A stretch of DNA of 64,000 bases from Nephrocerus scutellatus. Lineage: Eukaryota > Arthropoda > Insecta > Diptera > Pipunculidae. Of this stretch, positions 1 to 12,334 are shown one piece after another; positions within the stretch are counted from its first letter, which is position 1; every line of letters starts with the position of its first letter. A program made the position numbers and the translations under genes. The stretch lies in contig OX352763.1 in the NCBI GenBank assembly GCA_947095585.1, forward strand, positions 17,471,462-17,535,461, in the 5' to 3' direction. The notes beneath the pieces were generated by a model. It searched no databases and had not been told where the DNA came from. It saw only the letters and a program-made list of their open reading frames with translations.

Positions 1-772
1 CTTGATGAAAATCACTACTTGTATTCTGGGAAAATTCCGCCCTCAAAACTGTACTGGTTACCTGCTACTGGTGGGCAAATTAGATTAAAGATTAGATTAT
101 TGTACATACATATCGAAAGAGCTGCTTCGATTAGGCAATAGGCGATATCCGTGGAGTCTCGATGGGGTCGGTCTATTAAAAAGATTTGTTATGCGTTTGA
201 GAGCGGCTAACTGCAAATTAATTATTTTCCGTCAAAAAGCTGTGCATTTAAGTAAAATAATTACATTTACGTTTTCATCAGTTTGTTTATTCTTTCTCGA
301 TGTTAAAAATGTATACATACTTTTGTGCTAGCTAGAGACAATTTTGCAATTAAGTTACTAGAAATTAAGTTTTGTAAGGTGAAATATTAAATTTACTTAG
401 ATTCAAATCATAGTTTGGTATAATAGAGTAAATTTCACAATGCTAACAATGCTCAGAACGCTAAATTTATCGGTAACATACCCGAAAATTACACTCTTAT
501 TAACAAAGCACATTGAAGGAAAATCTGTTCCGCTATCACCTGGGACTGGCGTGCTCTAACGATGAAACCGAACCAACTTAGTCGCTGTACCGAGTTTTGA
601 GTGATCAACTCATGCGACATAAATCCTAGAAATATCAAGAACAGAACATCACATTCGAACTTTTAGAGACACATTATGTCTTATGAACCCGAATATAGCT
701 GCGGATCTCTTTAAATGTTGATCATCGGTTCTGGTAGAGCCTCTTCTGTTTATCTTTCAAGAATCAGGGTTT
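1..772. other. Intergenic, nothing recognised
   Basis: AT-rich sequence with no open frame of note and no repeat or gene that I can recognise. It ends where mariner-like homology begins on the minus strand. Confidence 0.5.
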
Positions 773-1680
773 TCACAATATAAACCCAATAGCTGGAAAA
801 TTAAATTTAAAGGTACTGCCCTCATAAAAGGCGATCACAGTAAGTGTAATCATTGGTGAGATATTCCTCTTCTTAATACCACCGAAATGATTGTAATGAA
901 GTTGGTAAGCAAACAAATCCGCTCCGCCACAAAGCATATGTACAATATTTTTCCTTTTGACCATTCGTGCTTCCGGACATCACTAGTCCAATATACCCCA
1001 TGGGAACTCTCCCTTGGCAATAAGTTATCATAAAAAAAATTCGGAGAATATGCTAGATGGGGTAGCAGTTCGTAGCCATGGTGAATACATAAGTGTGCAC
1101 CCGTGCATTGTTTTGATGGAACAGCACTTTTTTCTTCGCAAAATGCATCCATTTTTGCTTCAAATCAATATCAAATCTATCTAAAAGCTCTTAATAATAT
1201 TCGCCCATGATCGTTTTACCCTTTTCAAGATAACCAATGTGAATGAATGATCCCAAAAAATTGTTGCCATAACCTTATTCGTTCACTCGGAGAAACCCAC
1301 TGCCTTGATTGTTCCTTGGTCTCTGGTGTCTTGTGATGGATCCATGTTTCGTCCATGGTTACGAATCGGCGCAAAAACTCACTCGGATTGCGGCTGAACA
1401 TTGCCAAACACTCCTTTGAAGTGGTCACACGGTTGCGTTTTTTCCATTTTCGTTAAACTTGACGAGGTTGCCTGCTTTTAATGGCTGTCATACACAAACT
1501 GAATGACGCATGTTGCTCAAAATTTGATAGTAGTCTATTAATAGATGGCAATTAAGTTGTATGATGCAGCTTTCTCAAAATTTGACAGTTGTCTATTAAT
1601 AGATAGCAGTTGACGGGAGCAGTATTGTGTTTAAATTTTCCACGTGGGAAATTTAAAAAGCCACTCACTTTTCTAACTGC
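773..1680 (-). mobile_element. Mariner-type transposase relic
   Basis: Read on the minus strand, 1,428-1,225 encodes a clear piece of a mariner DD34D transposase catalytic core, with the first acidic motif DETWIHH near 1,352 followed by TPETKEQS and WVSP. Further along, about 1,050, the YSP motif that precedes the third catalytic aspartate in this family survives as YSPNFFYDN; the expected D is changed. Downstream frames are scrambled, so this is a dead, decayed copy. The N-terminal DNA-binding half is not visible. Terminal inverted repeats could not be located with confidence. Confidence 0.75.
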
Positions 1681-1700
1681 CCTTGTATATACGAGTATAC

Positions 1701-1985
1701 CGTTTGATTATAATGTACTGGTACTTTCGAGCAGAACTTCACACTCATAGACAGTCACTCCGTTTCTCCGATTGCCTATAATATGCTGGTGCTTTCGAGC
1801 AGACCTTCCCACTTTGTTACAGTGTACTGGCGCTTAACTAGACATTTGTAGGTAAAACACGTCTCCGTTTGCCTACAATGTGCTGTTGCTTTTGAGCACA
1901 CCTTCAGACTCATAGACATTTACTCCTTTTCTCCGTTTGCCTATAGTGTGCTGGTGATCATCAAGCGGACCTTCACACTTGTGTA
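1701..1985. repeat. Degenerate minisatellite, ~68-bp unit
   Basis: About four diverged copies of a unit containing TTTGCCTATAATGTGCTGGT, then TTTCGAGCAGACCTTCACAC, then CATAGACATTTACTCCGTTT. One copy carries an extra ~30 bp. The copies differ at many positions, so the array is old. Confidence 0.7.
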
Positions 1986-2679
1986 AGAAGTTTACTCATT
2001 AATCACCAGGCAATACCCCACACTTTAGTTAAGAATAACTATTATTGTAATTAAGTAAGTAGTAGTATGGTAGATTAAATGTATTTGAAATGTATTAAAT
2101 AAGCTTATAGCGATTATCAGCATAAACCGAAAAATATTTTATTTGTAACCAACGCCGACTGACCCAACGAATTCTGGATCTCACGAGGGGAAAAAATGGT
2201 TACAAGATTATGGCCTTAATAATATTGAGTAAAATATACCAACTGGGGTATCACTTGCATGTCGGGAGCATTTGGTGCATTTGGCACAATGTACCGACCT
2301 GCAATATGAACAGCCTCACAAAATCTGGGAATTTCCAACACAATAACTAATTAAAAAGAAATTGTACGATATTTGTCTGATGAACGAAATTAGACACATG
2401 GAGCAAAAACTTGAGAAACTTATAAAGGACAATGGCCGCAAAAACCATTTAAGATGTAGAACAATTGAACGTAGTACATTTTGTCATATCGATTACTTTT
2501 GTTAATTCTAGAGCCTCCACACATTGCTCAGCTCTCAATCTTTGCACTGTTCTAGTTTACAGAGATATTCTTATTCAAAGCTGTGAACTTCTTCTTCATA
2601 GTTAGTAGATCCAAATTTCTTATAACTACCACTTAAGGTGGAGTCAGTGGGTATTTTAAAGGCGTATCTATTTTTGTTT
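1986..2679. other. Intergenic, nothing recognised
   Basis: AT-rich sequence without supported coding, RNA or repeat features. The last bases lead directly into the head of the SINE. Confidence 0.5.
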
Positions 2680-2970
2680 GGCGCCGTGGCTCAGTGGTAG
2701 TGCACATGGCTGCTGCGCAGGAGGTTCAGGTTCGAATCCCAGCAACACCAAAAGTATTTTTCACGGTGTCCCTTCTCTCGCGAATGGGTGACAAACGTTC
2801 CGAGAGTAATTAATACCTTGTCACGGAAAGCTTCTCAATTCGCCGTTCGGATCCGGCCTAAAATTGTAGGTCCCTTCCATTTGTGTAAAAAATTAACATG
2901 TGCAGCACAAATGGTCGCGAGAAGTTAGGCCTTGGACCGCAATGGTCTGTCGCGCCAAATATTATTATTA
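2680..2970 (+). mobile_element. tRNA-derived SINE, full-length-like copy
   Basis: Starts with a tRNA-like head: GGCGCCGTGGCTCAGTGG carries a pol III box A (2,687-2,697), and GGTTCGAATCC at 2,729-2,739 is a good box B. The head does not fold into a clean cloverleaf (the T-arm pairs poorly), so it is not a functional tRNA gene. A body follows (AAAGTATTTTTCACGGTGTC ... CGGAAAGCTTCTCAATTC ... TCCCTTCCATTTGTGT ... GGTCTGTCGCGCCAAAT) and ends in a TATTATTATTA tail. The head and early body recur on the minus strand at 58,913-59,044, and the second half recurs on the minus strand at 24,048-24,250, which shows a dispersed family. Confidence 0.8.
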
Positions 2971-4010
2971 TCTATTTTTGTTTTACGCGCAGCATTTTTT
3001 ACCAAATAAATGCTTTTGCTTGAAACTGATTCGTGGATTCAGTCTACCTGTGTTAAGTAATGCGCGCTCAGAAAACCAACCAACAAAATACGAGTAGTGT
3101 GTATTTTGGCACCTCTGACCATCAGGATCCGGTTGTGCCTTGGACCTATCAATATGTGGCCTGAAACTAGAAGTGATATGTTCATGTTAGGACTTTCTCG
3201 TGTAACCATAATACAAGGATGAAAATTTAAGTCTTCGTAGCCTACGGAGTTCAAGCAGATTGGAAACTGTAAGCACATTGCTATCACTATTGGTATAGCA
3301 CCGCAAAGAGTCACTTATTGTGAGACCGAAGGACGAAGCTAGTAATATTAGTAGATATATGCTAGACATTCAAACAGCTTTGAAACCCGATTCCTAAATC
3401 AACAGAATTACACATTTGAAGTTAGTTAAAGAACACAAATCTTTCCGGCTCTCCGCCGCTTACTAAAGAGGAAAAAATTAACGTTTGCTGAAATGTTTTG
3501 TTTGAAATTCTGCACAAATTTATCCATTTCATTTAAATTCAATTCCAAGTCTTTAAAAGCTTCCAAGCCCGTAACAAAAATTCGCCGAGAGGCAAACATG
3601 TTTTAATTATTCTTTCCAGGTATTCTTATGAGGAATAGAAAGAATAGAAACAAACGAAATTCGCACTAAAAAAAAAAGCTCGCTTTTAATAAAATAATTG
3701 TATTTTCCTAACACAGAATTTAAAAGTCACCCTCTTCAACGTTGCACTAAACTAATGGCACTTCATACGCTTCGGTATGGTTATTCGAGTGAATATTAAG
3801 CAGCATTTTAAAATATAATGAACTTTTCGTTCGGTTGTGCTTTGTCGACGTCGTTGAGTGCACTTCGGTACGTTGGTTGCGTATACGCCCCCAACGCACG
3901 CTCACACCTATCCACCACAACCCCTTAAAATATGCAATTAAGTCGTAATTAAACGAAACTAATTAAACCGGGATTTTAAATCATTTTTCACAACTTGGTG
4001 TGTTAGAAAT
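2971..4010. other. Intergenic, nothing recognised
   Basis: No supported gene. Short open frames on both strands here have no recognisable domain, and overlap each other as expected by chance. Confidence 0.45.
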
Positions 4011-4014
4011 TTTC

Positions 4015-4200
4015 TAAAGCATGATATTGACAACATTTGTAGGAACCTAAGAGTTGTACAAGAGCTTTCATTCAGACCGACGGGACGGGATGGCACGAAC
4101 TCAAGTGGTTGCACATAACTGAGAGCATTATACAGTACATAGACGTAGGTCTGCAAACAGAAGATTTCACATTGGTCCACCAATTAAGATTTATTTTTTC
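4015..4200 (+). mobile_element. RTE-like LINE fragment, RT motif C region
   Basis: The plus strand near 4,020-4,070 encodes a decayed version of the reverse-transcriptase stretch HDIDNICRNLRVVQEL, matching the ADDIDIVGRN segment preserved at 32,625-32,665. The following bases, to about 4,185, match (in the opposite sense) the LINE copies at 33.65 and 59.55 kb. Frames are broken. Confidence 0.55.
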
Positions 4201-4529
4201 ATTCATTTTAAATGCCACAGAAATTTTTACTACAAAATCAAAAAAAACATGGCACTGCTGTCTGCCGATTGACAGCTGTATTGATAAAGTCTTACCGTAT
4301 CTTGTTTAATAAAAAAAATTCAAAATAAAGAATTTGATTCTAGAAGGAAGAACAGTTTTGAGAAATTGCGTCTAATAACTTGATGTCGATACATCCGAGC
4401 AAATTTGCAGTAACGATAAAGTTAAGGAACATTGAACTCATTGAACCGTCCTACTAGTTGAACGTCCGGTATACAAAATCGGCATGTGGTACCTTCCAAA
4501 AAAAGGGAGGACATCTTCCCTTAAGCTCA

Positions 4530-5000
4530 GAAGATATGAAAAAAAGTTCACTGGGGAAAGAAAGCAGCCTGGGAGAAGAATCTCATCTGTGAACTAGAAC
4601 AGTGCAGAGAGCAAGGACCGCACGAGGCGCGGAAGATCTAACCAAGAGTTCGCAGTATGACGCAATATACACCGCGTTGCATATATGTATACTGCAAAGA
4701 AAAAGAGGGTAGTCTGATCGCCGATCTCAAAAGCATCTTAGACCGATAGGAAGAGCACTCTCATGAGTTCCTAAATGGCCAGCTAACTGAGGAATTGGAG
4801 GCTCCACCAATGACTGAATATCATACTATGCTGCCGCCACCAAACATAGGCGAAGTTAGCAGAGTGATAAATCGGCTCAACAATATTAAGGCGCCTGGAT
4901 CAGAAAGGATCCCAGCGGAAGTGATTAAAATTAGGAGGCCCCACAATACACCAAGCAACTCATGAAATAATAGTGCAAATATGGGAGAAGCGAAAGCAAA
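4530..5000 (+). mobile_element. RTE-like LINE fragment, N-terminal RT region
   Basis: The plus strand encodes a broken RT N-terminal region: KEKEGSLIADLKSIL, then FLNGQLTEELEAPPMTEY, then INRLNNIKAPGSERIPAEVI. This matches the non-LTR RT fingers signature KAPG-DGIPAE, and ends near IVQIWEKRKQ. Several stops and frameshifts are present. A shorter copy of the same segment lies at 26,936-27,075. It is joined abruptly to a DDE transposase relic, so this is a breakpoint between two dead elements. Confidence 0.7.
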
Positions 5001-5009
5001 TGACCATCC

Positions 5010-5620
5010 GATTCGATATCAGTTCTCTGCGTGGACCATATACCAGCTTTATAATGATGTTGATTTTGTTCAAAATATCATCTTTTCAGACGATGCACAT
5101 TTCCATCTCGTGGGGTAATGTAAACATGCAGAACTGCCAGATTTGGGGTTCGCAACATCCACACGTAGTCGTAGAGAAGCCAATGCATCCACCAAGAGCG
5201 ACAGTTTTGTTTTGATTTTTGAGTGTTGGCCCATTTTTCTTCACGCCGTTACCGTCAATGGCGACCATTACAGAGCCAGCTGACTAACTTTTTATGGCCT
5301 CAAATCGACACCATTAATGTGGAGGACCTTTGATTTCAATAAATGGTGCCACACCGATCTTTTGCGCGCCAAATTTGGCAACCGAATAATCAGCCGTTTT
5401 GGAGATGTCTATTGGCCTGCGCGGAGCTGCGATTTGACGCCGATGGACATTTTTCTATGGAATGCCGTTAAGGGTAGATATTATGCGGATAATTCAGAGG
5501 CAATTCTAGCCTTAAAAGATATTATTGTGACTGTTATTCGAGAGATAGACACCGAAATTATCGAAAAATTTCTTAAAATCTAAATCGACTCCAACTTTCA
5601 CAATTAAAAAATCAAAAAAT
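5010..5620 (+). mobile_element. Tc1/mariner-superfamily DDE transposase relic (DUF4817-associated type)
   Basis: Frames switch along the plus strand but together show the catalytic half of a DDE_3-like transposase: FSDDAHFHL (first D, ~5,090), MQNCQIWGSQHPHVVVEKP (5,130-5,180), then an open frame 5,317-5,583 with DLLRAKFGNRIISRFGD and WPARSCDLTPMD (second acidic motif) and a C-terminal FLWNAVKGR-YYAD block. At least three frameshifts make it inactive. A second relic of the same family is at 37,135-37,865. Confidence 0.75.
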
Positions 5621-5685
5621 ATACTCAGTTTTAAAAACAAACTTTTAAATGGCTCACCCTATATTTTACGACTGTATCTGTACTA

Positions 5686-5800
5686 TTGGGATGCCAAACT
5701 GGATTACATCGGCTCGAAATCGGGACCGGGGGTGAGACTTTTTGCGGGAGGCCAGGACCGGACCCCGGTTGTAGAACCAAATATGATGATCATCTGTGCT
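5686..5800 (+). mobile_element. RTE-like LINE, 3' end only
   Basis: GGGATGCCAAACTGGATTAC, then CATCGGCTCGAAATCGGGAC, and the terminal GTTGTAGAACCAAATATGAT match the 3' end of the LINE at 32,920-33,025. Such short 3' pieces are typical of 5'-truncated LINE insertions. Confidence 0.7.
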
Positions 5801-7315
5801 ATTATTTTATTAAGCCCTAGGTAAGGCGATTGAAATTTAGTCATAACACCGTACTGAATTCTAGGCTTCAAATTAACAAAACACCACGAAATATTCCAAG
5901 TTGTGTAATAAGCTCCTAATTGACAAAGCAGCTGTAACTTTTGTTGTGACTTTATTAATGACTGAACCTCTAAATTGTACGCAAAATGACGATGTTCTTT
6001 GATTTTCTTATGTTGGAAATATCGATAACGATAACCCGACAGATAGCTAACAGACCATCGAGAATATGTTGCGAAACAATATGGATTTTTAACCGAAGGT
6101 TAGACCTAACCTGTGGTTAGCTAACCTACCATTAAGTAGATTTGCTGTGAAACCGGGCATAAGTGAGGAAAAAATTAAAATTTACTGCTAAACAGCTAAG
6201 CTTATTACTTAGTTTTGTTCAACAAAATGTTAATAATGCGGTGAGCTCAAAATTCGCTAAAATATTGAATTTTAATTCATTCAACTCAACTAACATTCTA
6301 ACCTCCTTAAAGTATAGTCGGACAGTATATTTTAATTTTTTTATGTTTTTCTAAAGAAAGTTATTTCATTGAGAATAGAAAAAGCTTAAACATAGAGAGG
6401 AAATTTGTTATAATTTTTAAACCAACAGTACTGAAATTAAATGATTCACTGGTCAATAAAGATCTGCTCTTCGGGCAGTTCTAAAGTTGATAGATTTCCA
6501 CCATTCATTTTGTATTAAATTATTTTTTTATGCAAGAATCACAATAACACTCGGTCCTGTATTTTCAGTTTCCATAACGCCATGTTGACTGTAAAGGCCA
6601 AAAGTCATTTCTCATTACATAGGTATATGCATACACTTATAGTTGTACATATTATCTCTTAGAGTACACTCATCATAACCTTGCACATGATCGATTAAAT
6701 GACAATCAAAGGGCAAGTTTCGCAATTAAATGTCGCCTCGATGTCCTGACACAAGAACGGAACAGAATAATTACCACTATATACATAGCATCATGTTTAC
6801 CCAGAGTTTTAATGTTACGCTGTTCAGTCAAGCGTGATACCATCATAAATAATGATAAAACGCGTCGCCCACAGGAACACATCAGACATTTATTGGCTGA
6901 TGTCTTTCCTGTATAGTGTAGCTGTATCTAGTACAGTACAGTTTGTTCTCCCAGGGCGATAACATTATAACCATAACTTCGTTGAACTACATAGCAGCTC
7001 GTTTGAGCGCAAATTAATTCGAATTTTCAGCCAAAAGGATACTCATGTCGTAACTGCATTTGACGGTTTATAACTCTGGGGGAAACCCGTACAAACTTTT
7101 TCTGATGACGTTTATCGAAAGTATTTTTTTTTAAAAGCTGCATATCGATTTTATTGTTCGTGGGTTTTTACAAATAATTATGCTCGGATGAATTTTTGCC
7201 GAATGCATGTTGTCAACTCCTTGCAATTATTATTAGTTTCACTTATAAACATCGGCTATATAGACGTTCATGAACTTACAGAGGAGCTCTGTGGAGTAGT
7301 AATCTCCTCTCTCGG
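5801..7315. other. Intergenic, nothing recognised
   Basis: AT-rich, no recognisable gene, RNA or named repeat in about 1.5 kb. Confidence 0.45.
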
Positions 7316-7319
7316 ATTA

Positions 7320-7660
7320 AAAACACCTTGTGTAAGACCTTAATCAGCTCAGTTTTGAAGCATGGACACTTCCAAAGGCGTATTTTATACAAATGCGAAA
7401 ACACGGAGTCGGGCAATTCGTTCCATAATTATTGTGCGACTCCGAAAATAGCCCTAATGACAGAACCGTGGGCTCAAGTTCGGGCGTTGCGGATGGGTTC
7501 AAGGATTTGCTGGATGCACCTGGATATTTCTTTTGAATTAAGATATCCTTAGTCGTTAGAGCGAAAAATCGTCGGTCTTTGGAAGAGAAGATTCAATGAC
7601 GAGCTGTATATATGCATATTTGAAACGGATGGACGGATGAGACGCTTCCGCGGAGTCTTC
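7320..7660 (+). mobile_element. LINE C-terminal domain relic
   Basis: The plus strand carries decayed pieces of the region C-terminal to the RT in non-LTR elements: CKTLISSVLKHG (cf. the KTLI-PVLLYG motif), then about 200 bp later LERKIVGLWKRRFNDELY (cf. FERKILRKIFG ... NHELYELY). The segment between is rearranged and no complete domain survives. Confidence 0.5.
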
Positions 7661-10135
7661 GTATCTAAATCAGGAACACAGCATAGTAGAAGAACGCCAC
7701 ACCGCACAAATGTTCAGGGTGGCCTGTAAAGAGGAGCAAATCGCAAAAACACGTGCTAATTTGTGGTTTACGCCAAGCTGTAGCGCGACCTAAGTAACTA
7801 AGTACTTATGTGCAAAACGTAATTATCTAATTGAGCTTTTGATGATTCGAAATGTTACCTTACTGAGCTGGAATAACGCCTATTGCTGCCGAGTAATTCA
7901 AGTACAAATAATAAATCAAGTTGACATAATAAAATTCGTAAATATATAAATAATTTCAACATTTCTACTCAACTTCTATTAATTACATTTTCCCACAAAT
8001 GCCTTACATTAAGGAGCCTAATCATAATAAATTAAACCCAGCCAAGTCTGATTGTTGTGTGGTAAACACCAATGTCCATCAAATAAAAGATCAAAGGTCG
8101 TTTGACCGAATGCAAGTAATGAAATAAAGTATAGCGATTAACGTATTTCCCTGAATTATAAATAAATTGAATTACTTGTGTATCAATGTATGGCATACTT
8201 AAGTATTTGTTTATTTATTATCACCGGAGGACAAAATCAATCACACAATCCTTTAAAAGAACTGCTTTGGACATTAATGTATCCATAAAATGATAGATAC
8301 TATAATACTACTTACTACTACTCTAAGTGTCCTACTACACGTGTCCTTTCGCACTCGATTGATAGATGATTGATTAAAGATTAAAGACTAAAGTGCCGCA
8401 GTAATTTCTTGAAATGTAATCTGCTTGATATGATATCTGATTTATCGCTGTGCCACACTGTGTAGATGGATGATGTCTCTCAACAGCGCGCAGCTTCTTT
8501 GACAAAGAACATCGACAGGTTTGAAGTGCTACTCGAATATCAATCTTCGTTCGTTGTCACTAATACAAGGTATAGTTAAGTACTTCGCATGAAGTTTCGT
8601 TATTTAATAATATAAGTATCTCAAATCATCGAAAAGAGCAATACACATAAGTGGAATAATTTCATGATAATGAAATACAACGCAAAAAGGACAGGAAGAA
8701 TTTTTCGCTCGAAATCACCAAGCAAATTTACATTCGCTTTCGATAGTGTCCATGTCTCAGCGTTATTGAGCAGATTAACGTGATTAAGGTCTTAGTGGTA
8801 CAAGAGAGAGATTTTGTTTATTATTTAACTTATTGCCGGGGGAGAACTGAATGACTTGCGCCACGGCAATAAGGTGGGCTAAGCCCTTCATTAAAATTAA
8901 AAAATTCGAAGGAATGTAATTTACAACATTTACAATATACTACATTCCTCACGTTTATAGTCGGTTTTAGTTTATATTTATTATTTATTTTCTTTAGTAT
9001 TCTTCCTGATACATTGAAAGAAAAACAATACGGAAAATGATCACGAAATGCTTTAATCAATGGATCATGGGTCAGAGAAAACTACAAAAAACCTTGACCA
9101 AGAAAATATTACAAATAATAACGTGAGTGAGCCTTCAAAATTCTTGAAACCTCTATTGAACAATTCGGTCCTTCAGGAACTAGTTGACGTATTTTTTGAG
9201 GGCCAACAAGTAGACATTGAATAGTACTGCACTCATCTGTACTAGCAGTCTGTAGTAAACGAAATAAGCACGCACAACTATCGAGTCGAAAGGCTTATCA
9301 AAATTCAGCTTCCAAAAACTGAAAAGAATCAGCAAAGATTGGCAAGATAGCTATGAGTTCCATACTAGTGGCTGGAGTGGAGTGAAAACGACACTTAGTC
9401 CTAATGAGAGGCAGTTGCGGCCACAGGTAGCTTTACGACCTTTCTACAAAGACAGACATGACTGCAATTCTTGACGGGATTTAGTTTTTAAGTTTTTGAC
9501 GAATTTATTTGTAGGTAGTTTTAATTAGCATAAGTTTTTAGTTACTCGTATTGATATTGAAGAAGTTATATAGAGCAAAAAAAAATATTATTGTTAGATT
9601 TAAGCAAATAGTATATTTTATAGAAAGTAGTGAAATCCAACGTAGGTTAATTTACTTCTAAATACTAATATAGACAGTAAGTTATTTGTTTATTACGAAC
9701 AATAGTACTTTAGATTTCGGAAAATGAAAAAAATGAGTTAAAAAAAGCTACTTTTTGCAAATCGTTCTCGTCCTAATTCTGATTCTCGTTGGTTTTGTGT
9801 AATATATAGATAAAGACTAGTAGTGAGAACCTATAAAAAATGACGGAATATTTATTTGACCATTCACCACCATTCCGACATTTTTCACCATAAAATTTCA
9901 TATGTTATCGCAGCGCATAAATACATATTTTCAAACGATAAGTTGATGTGGTGTAAGTATTGTTACGACAATAGTTGACATCGCCATGTAAAGATAAATG
10001 GAACAAGCATATTTGTCAATAATGGAACAAGCATATTTGCAGTGCATGCTTTTAGGATAATAAAATTTATAGGATCTTATTACAACATTTTTAGCCATTA
10101 GGCGCACACTATATTGATAGTTTTTTCTAGAAATT
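7661..10135. other. Intergenic; possible decayed LINE scrap
   Basis: Mostly unrecognised AT-rich DNA. Around 8,690-8,815 the plus strand (GTCCATGTCTCAGCGTTATT, then GTGATTAAGGTCTTAGTGG) resembles the antisense of the post-RT region of LINEs. The match is weak and I would not annotate it on its own. The open frame 9,060-8,830 on the minus strand has no recognisable domain. Confidence 0.35.
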
Positions 10136-10141
10136 TTACTA

Positions 10142-10273
10142 TTAGCGCTTTCGATTTGCTGGGTAGAGTGAAGGTTTGGTGTCCCATTACTACAGCGTTC
10201 TCTGATTTTCGTCGAGAACGTTGTCGAAATGGGACACCAAACCTTCACTGTACCCAGCAAAAAGAAAGCGCTG
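10142..10273. mobile_element. 132-bp fold-back (MITE-like) element
   Basis: The left arm TTAGCGCTTTC ... TTTGCTGGGTA ... GTGAAGGTTTGGTGTCCCAT is the near-exact reverse complement of the right arm, which ends in GAAAGCGCTG. The inner part (CAGCGTTCTC / GAGAACGTTG) also pairs, leaving a short loop near 10,207-10,212. The arms are about 62 nt each, at roughly 90% complementarity by eye. A TA dinucleotide flanks both ends (10,140-10,141 and 10,274-10,275), the target duplication expected of Tc1/mariner-mobilised MITEs. No coding capacity. Confidence 0.85.
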
Positions 10274-10734
10274 TATTTAAGAATATTGTGTACTTGCGAG
10301 TATGGTGAGTTGTAAATAAGGAACTTATCAGAATGATCTAGAGCACTCTATGTTGTTCGAATAGAAAACAGTAGAAAGATTACAACTTTCGCGAAGCCTT
10401 TAAATTACTAGAAATAGTACGGGGTTTTGCCGCAGAAGTCAGTTATTATTTGGAATTCAGTCACTCAAGTTGAAAAGTACTTACAGACAGATAGAGCTAC
10501 CATCTAAGAGCATAGTAGTGAAGCATAAGCGTTAAAGTGAATAAGTAATCACCTGTTAAATATTTGTGAACTTTTCTTATATTTTTATACTTCTTATTAA
10601 TTAAAGTTGTTGTAAATTTATAAACTTGTGGTGTGTTTTTATATGCATAATCCTTTACGAACTCGAACGCCTAAATTTCGTAACAATATGAACTTTTCGT
10701 AAATATATTAATATATATATGGAAAGAAAAGGTC
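10274..10734. other. Intergenic, nothing recognised
   Basis: AT-rich spacer between the fold-back element and the mariner relic. No feature seen. Confidence 0.4.
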
Positions 10735-11270
10735 AATCGAATGATTGGGTTCCAATTCGAAGAAAATCCAACAAAAGTTGTGTGAGCTCAGAGCGTTGGG
10801 AAGCAAATGGTAGCGTATTTCTTCATGAAAACCGGTCATGTGGCTACTGTAGCTCTTGAAAATCGAAAGACAGTCAAGCTTGGTATACGACCATTTGTTA
10901 GTTAGAAGTGAAGAATTGAGAGAAAACAACCCAAAACGGCTAATCATTTTGCGTCACGATAATGCGAGCTCATACACATCACATCAAACAAGCGAGTATT
11001 TGAGCACTCAAAAGATCGAATTAATGGGTCATCCGCCTTACAGCCCCGACTTAGCACCCAATGACTTCTTCCAGTTGCCAACAATCAAAGATAAGATGCG
11101 TGGACAATGATTTTTATTGCCTTCAAAAGCGGTTGAGCCATTCAAAACCCATGTTTTTGAGCTATGATCTTCGGACTGGATAAAGTGTTTCGATAAATGT
11201 TTTGAGCGTATGCAAAAGTGTATGGATCTTAAAGGCGAGTATATTGTAAAGCAATAAAGTAATTTTTGAT
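10735..11270 (+). mobile_element. Mariner (DD34D) transposase relic, C-terminal half
   Basis: The plus strand encodes the second half of a mariner transposase in shifted frames. HDNASSYTSHQTSEYLST (second catalytic D) is followed by IELMGHPPYSPDLAPNDFF with the canonical YSPDLAPND third-aspartate motif (~11,025-11,070), then FKTHVFEL, CFERMQKCMDLKGEYI and a stop near 11,255. There are stops and frameshifts before and after the 10,856-11,110 open stretch. The same family occurs at 23,095-23,860, sharing the segment just upstream of the second D. Dead copy. Confidence 0.85.
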
Positions 11271-12330
11271 GAAAAATTTATATATCAGCGCCACCTACTC
11301 AGCGTTATATCCACACAGACAAACAAACAGACAACGGTAACTATGTTATTAGGCTATCTTTCAACATATAACGTTATTTCAACAAGGACGACTAAAAACG
11401 ATTTGGATAAAAGAAATCATTAACGACATTTAGACGTTTAGAAAAATCACATTAAGGAAGCTAAAATTCATCCAGAGCGTATTGCAAAAGCTTAACGATG
11501 ACGATGATAAAAAAACCATTCTACTAATTGTAGAAGAGAACGTACTCAATAATCAAGCGGATCCTAACATGCAGCAAACTTACATTTTGCCAAATAAATT
11601 TCTTTTACCAAAACACTCGTAGAACAGGTGATCGATATTGTTTGTGTTTTATCTGTTTTTGTTGTTGCTCAATTTCATCCTGTACGCCTTTATCACTAAC
11701 CCATTGCATTGTGTGTACATTGTGTGCAAAATCCATTCGAGCAGATTAAACTTTATTTGTATTTCACAAGTGTTTGACATACACTTGAAAGTCCGCGTTT
11801 AAAATTAACATTTCTGTAAATATGTGTGACTACAGACGTAAATGTATATAATCCTGTATGTAGAATTGGACAGATTATTCTGCCATGTGAAACCATTGTT
11901 TCTCAGTTTTATGGGCAATAAATTCAAGTACAACATGAAAAGAGTACAACAAAGAGTGATGGCGGCGACCCTGAACAATTCGTATTATATTTCAAGTTTT
12001 AAAATTGTTTATCCCTTCAATTGATGTCCTAAAATTAAACGCTTCTGTACTAACAGCATAAAGTATCAGAGAAAAAACGCATAATAAAATGAGTGAGACA
12101 AGGTTGGGTCTTTTTGCCATCGCTGTGAATATGTATTTTGAGAAATCCTGGATGACTTAATAATATCTTGTTGGTCCTTAAGATTTAACGACATTTCTAA
12201 ACATAAAGTGGCAGACAAGAGTGCTGAATTAATCCTAAATTCCAAATAATGTAAAAATGTAATGTACTTTAATATGGATCATAGCCAGGGTTCCCTTACA
12301 TTGGGTCGAACAATCAAAAGAGTAATATGT
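11271..12330. other. Intergenic, nothing recognised
   Basis: No supported gene or named repeat. A 60-codon open frame at 11,842-12,024 has no recognisable feature. Confidence 0.4.
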
Positions 12331-12334
12331 TATA

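Noticed and set aside
2680..2752. tRNA gene
   Set aside because: Box A and box B are present, but the T-arm and anticodon arm do not pair well and the sequence continues into a repeat body found elsewhere. It is a SINE head.
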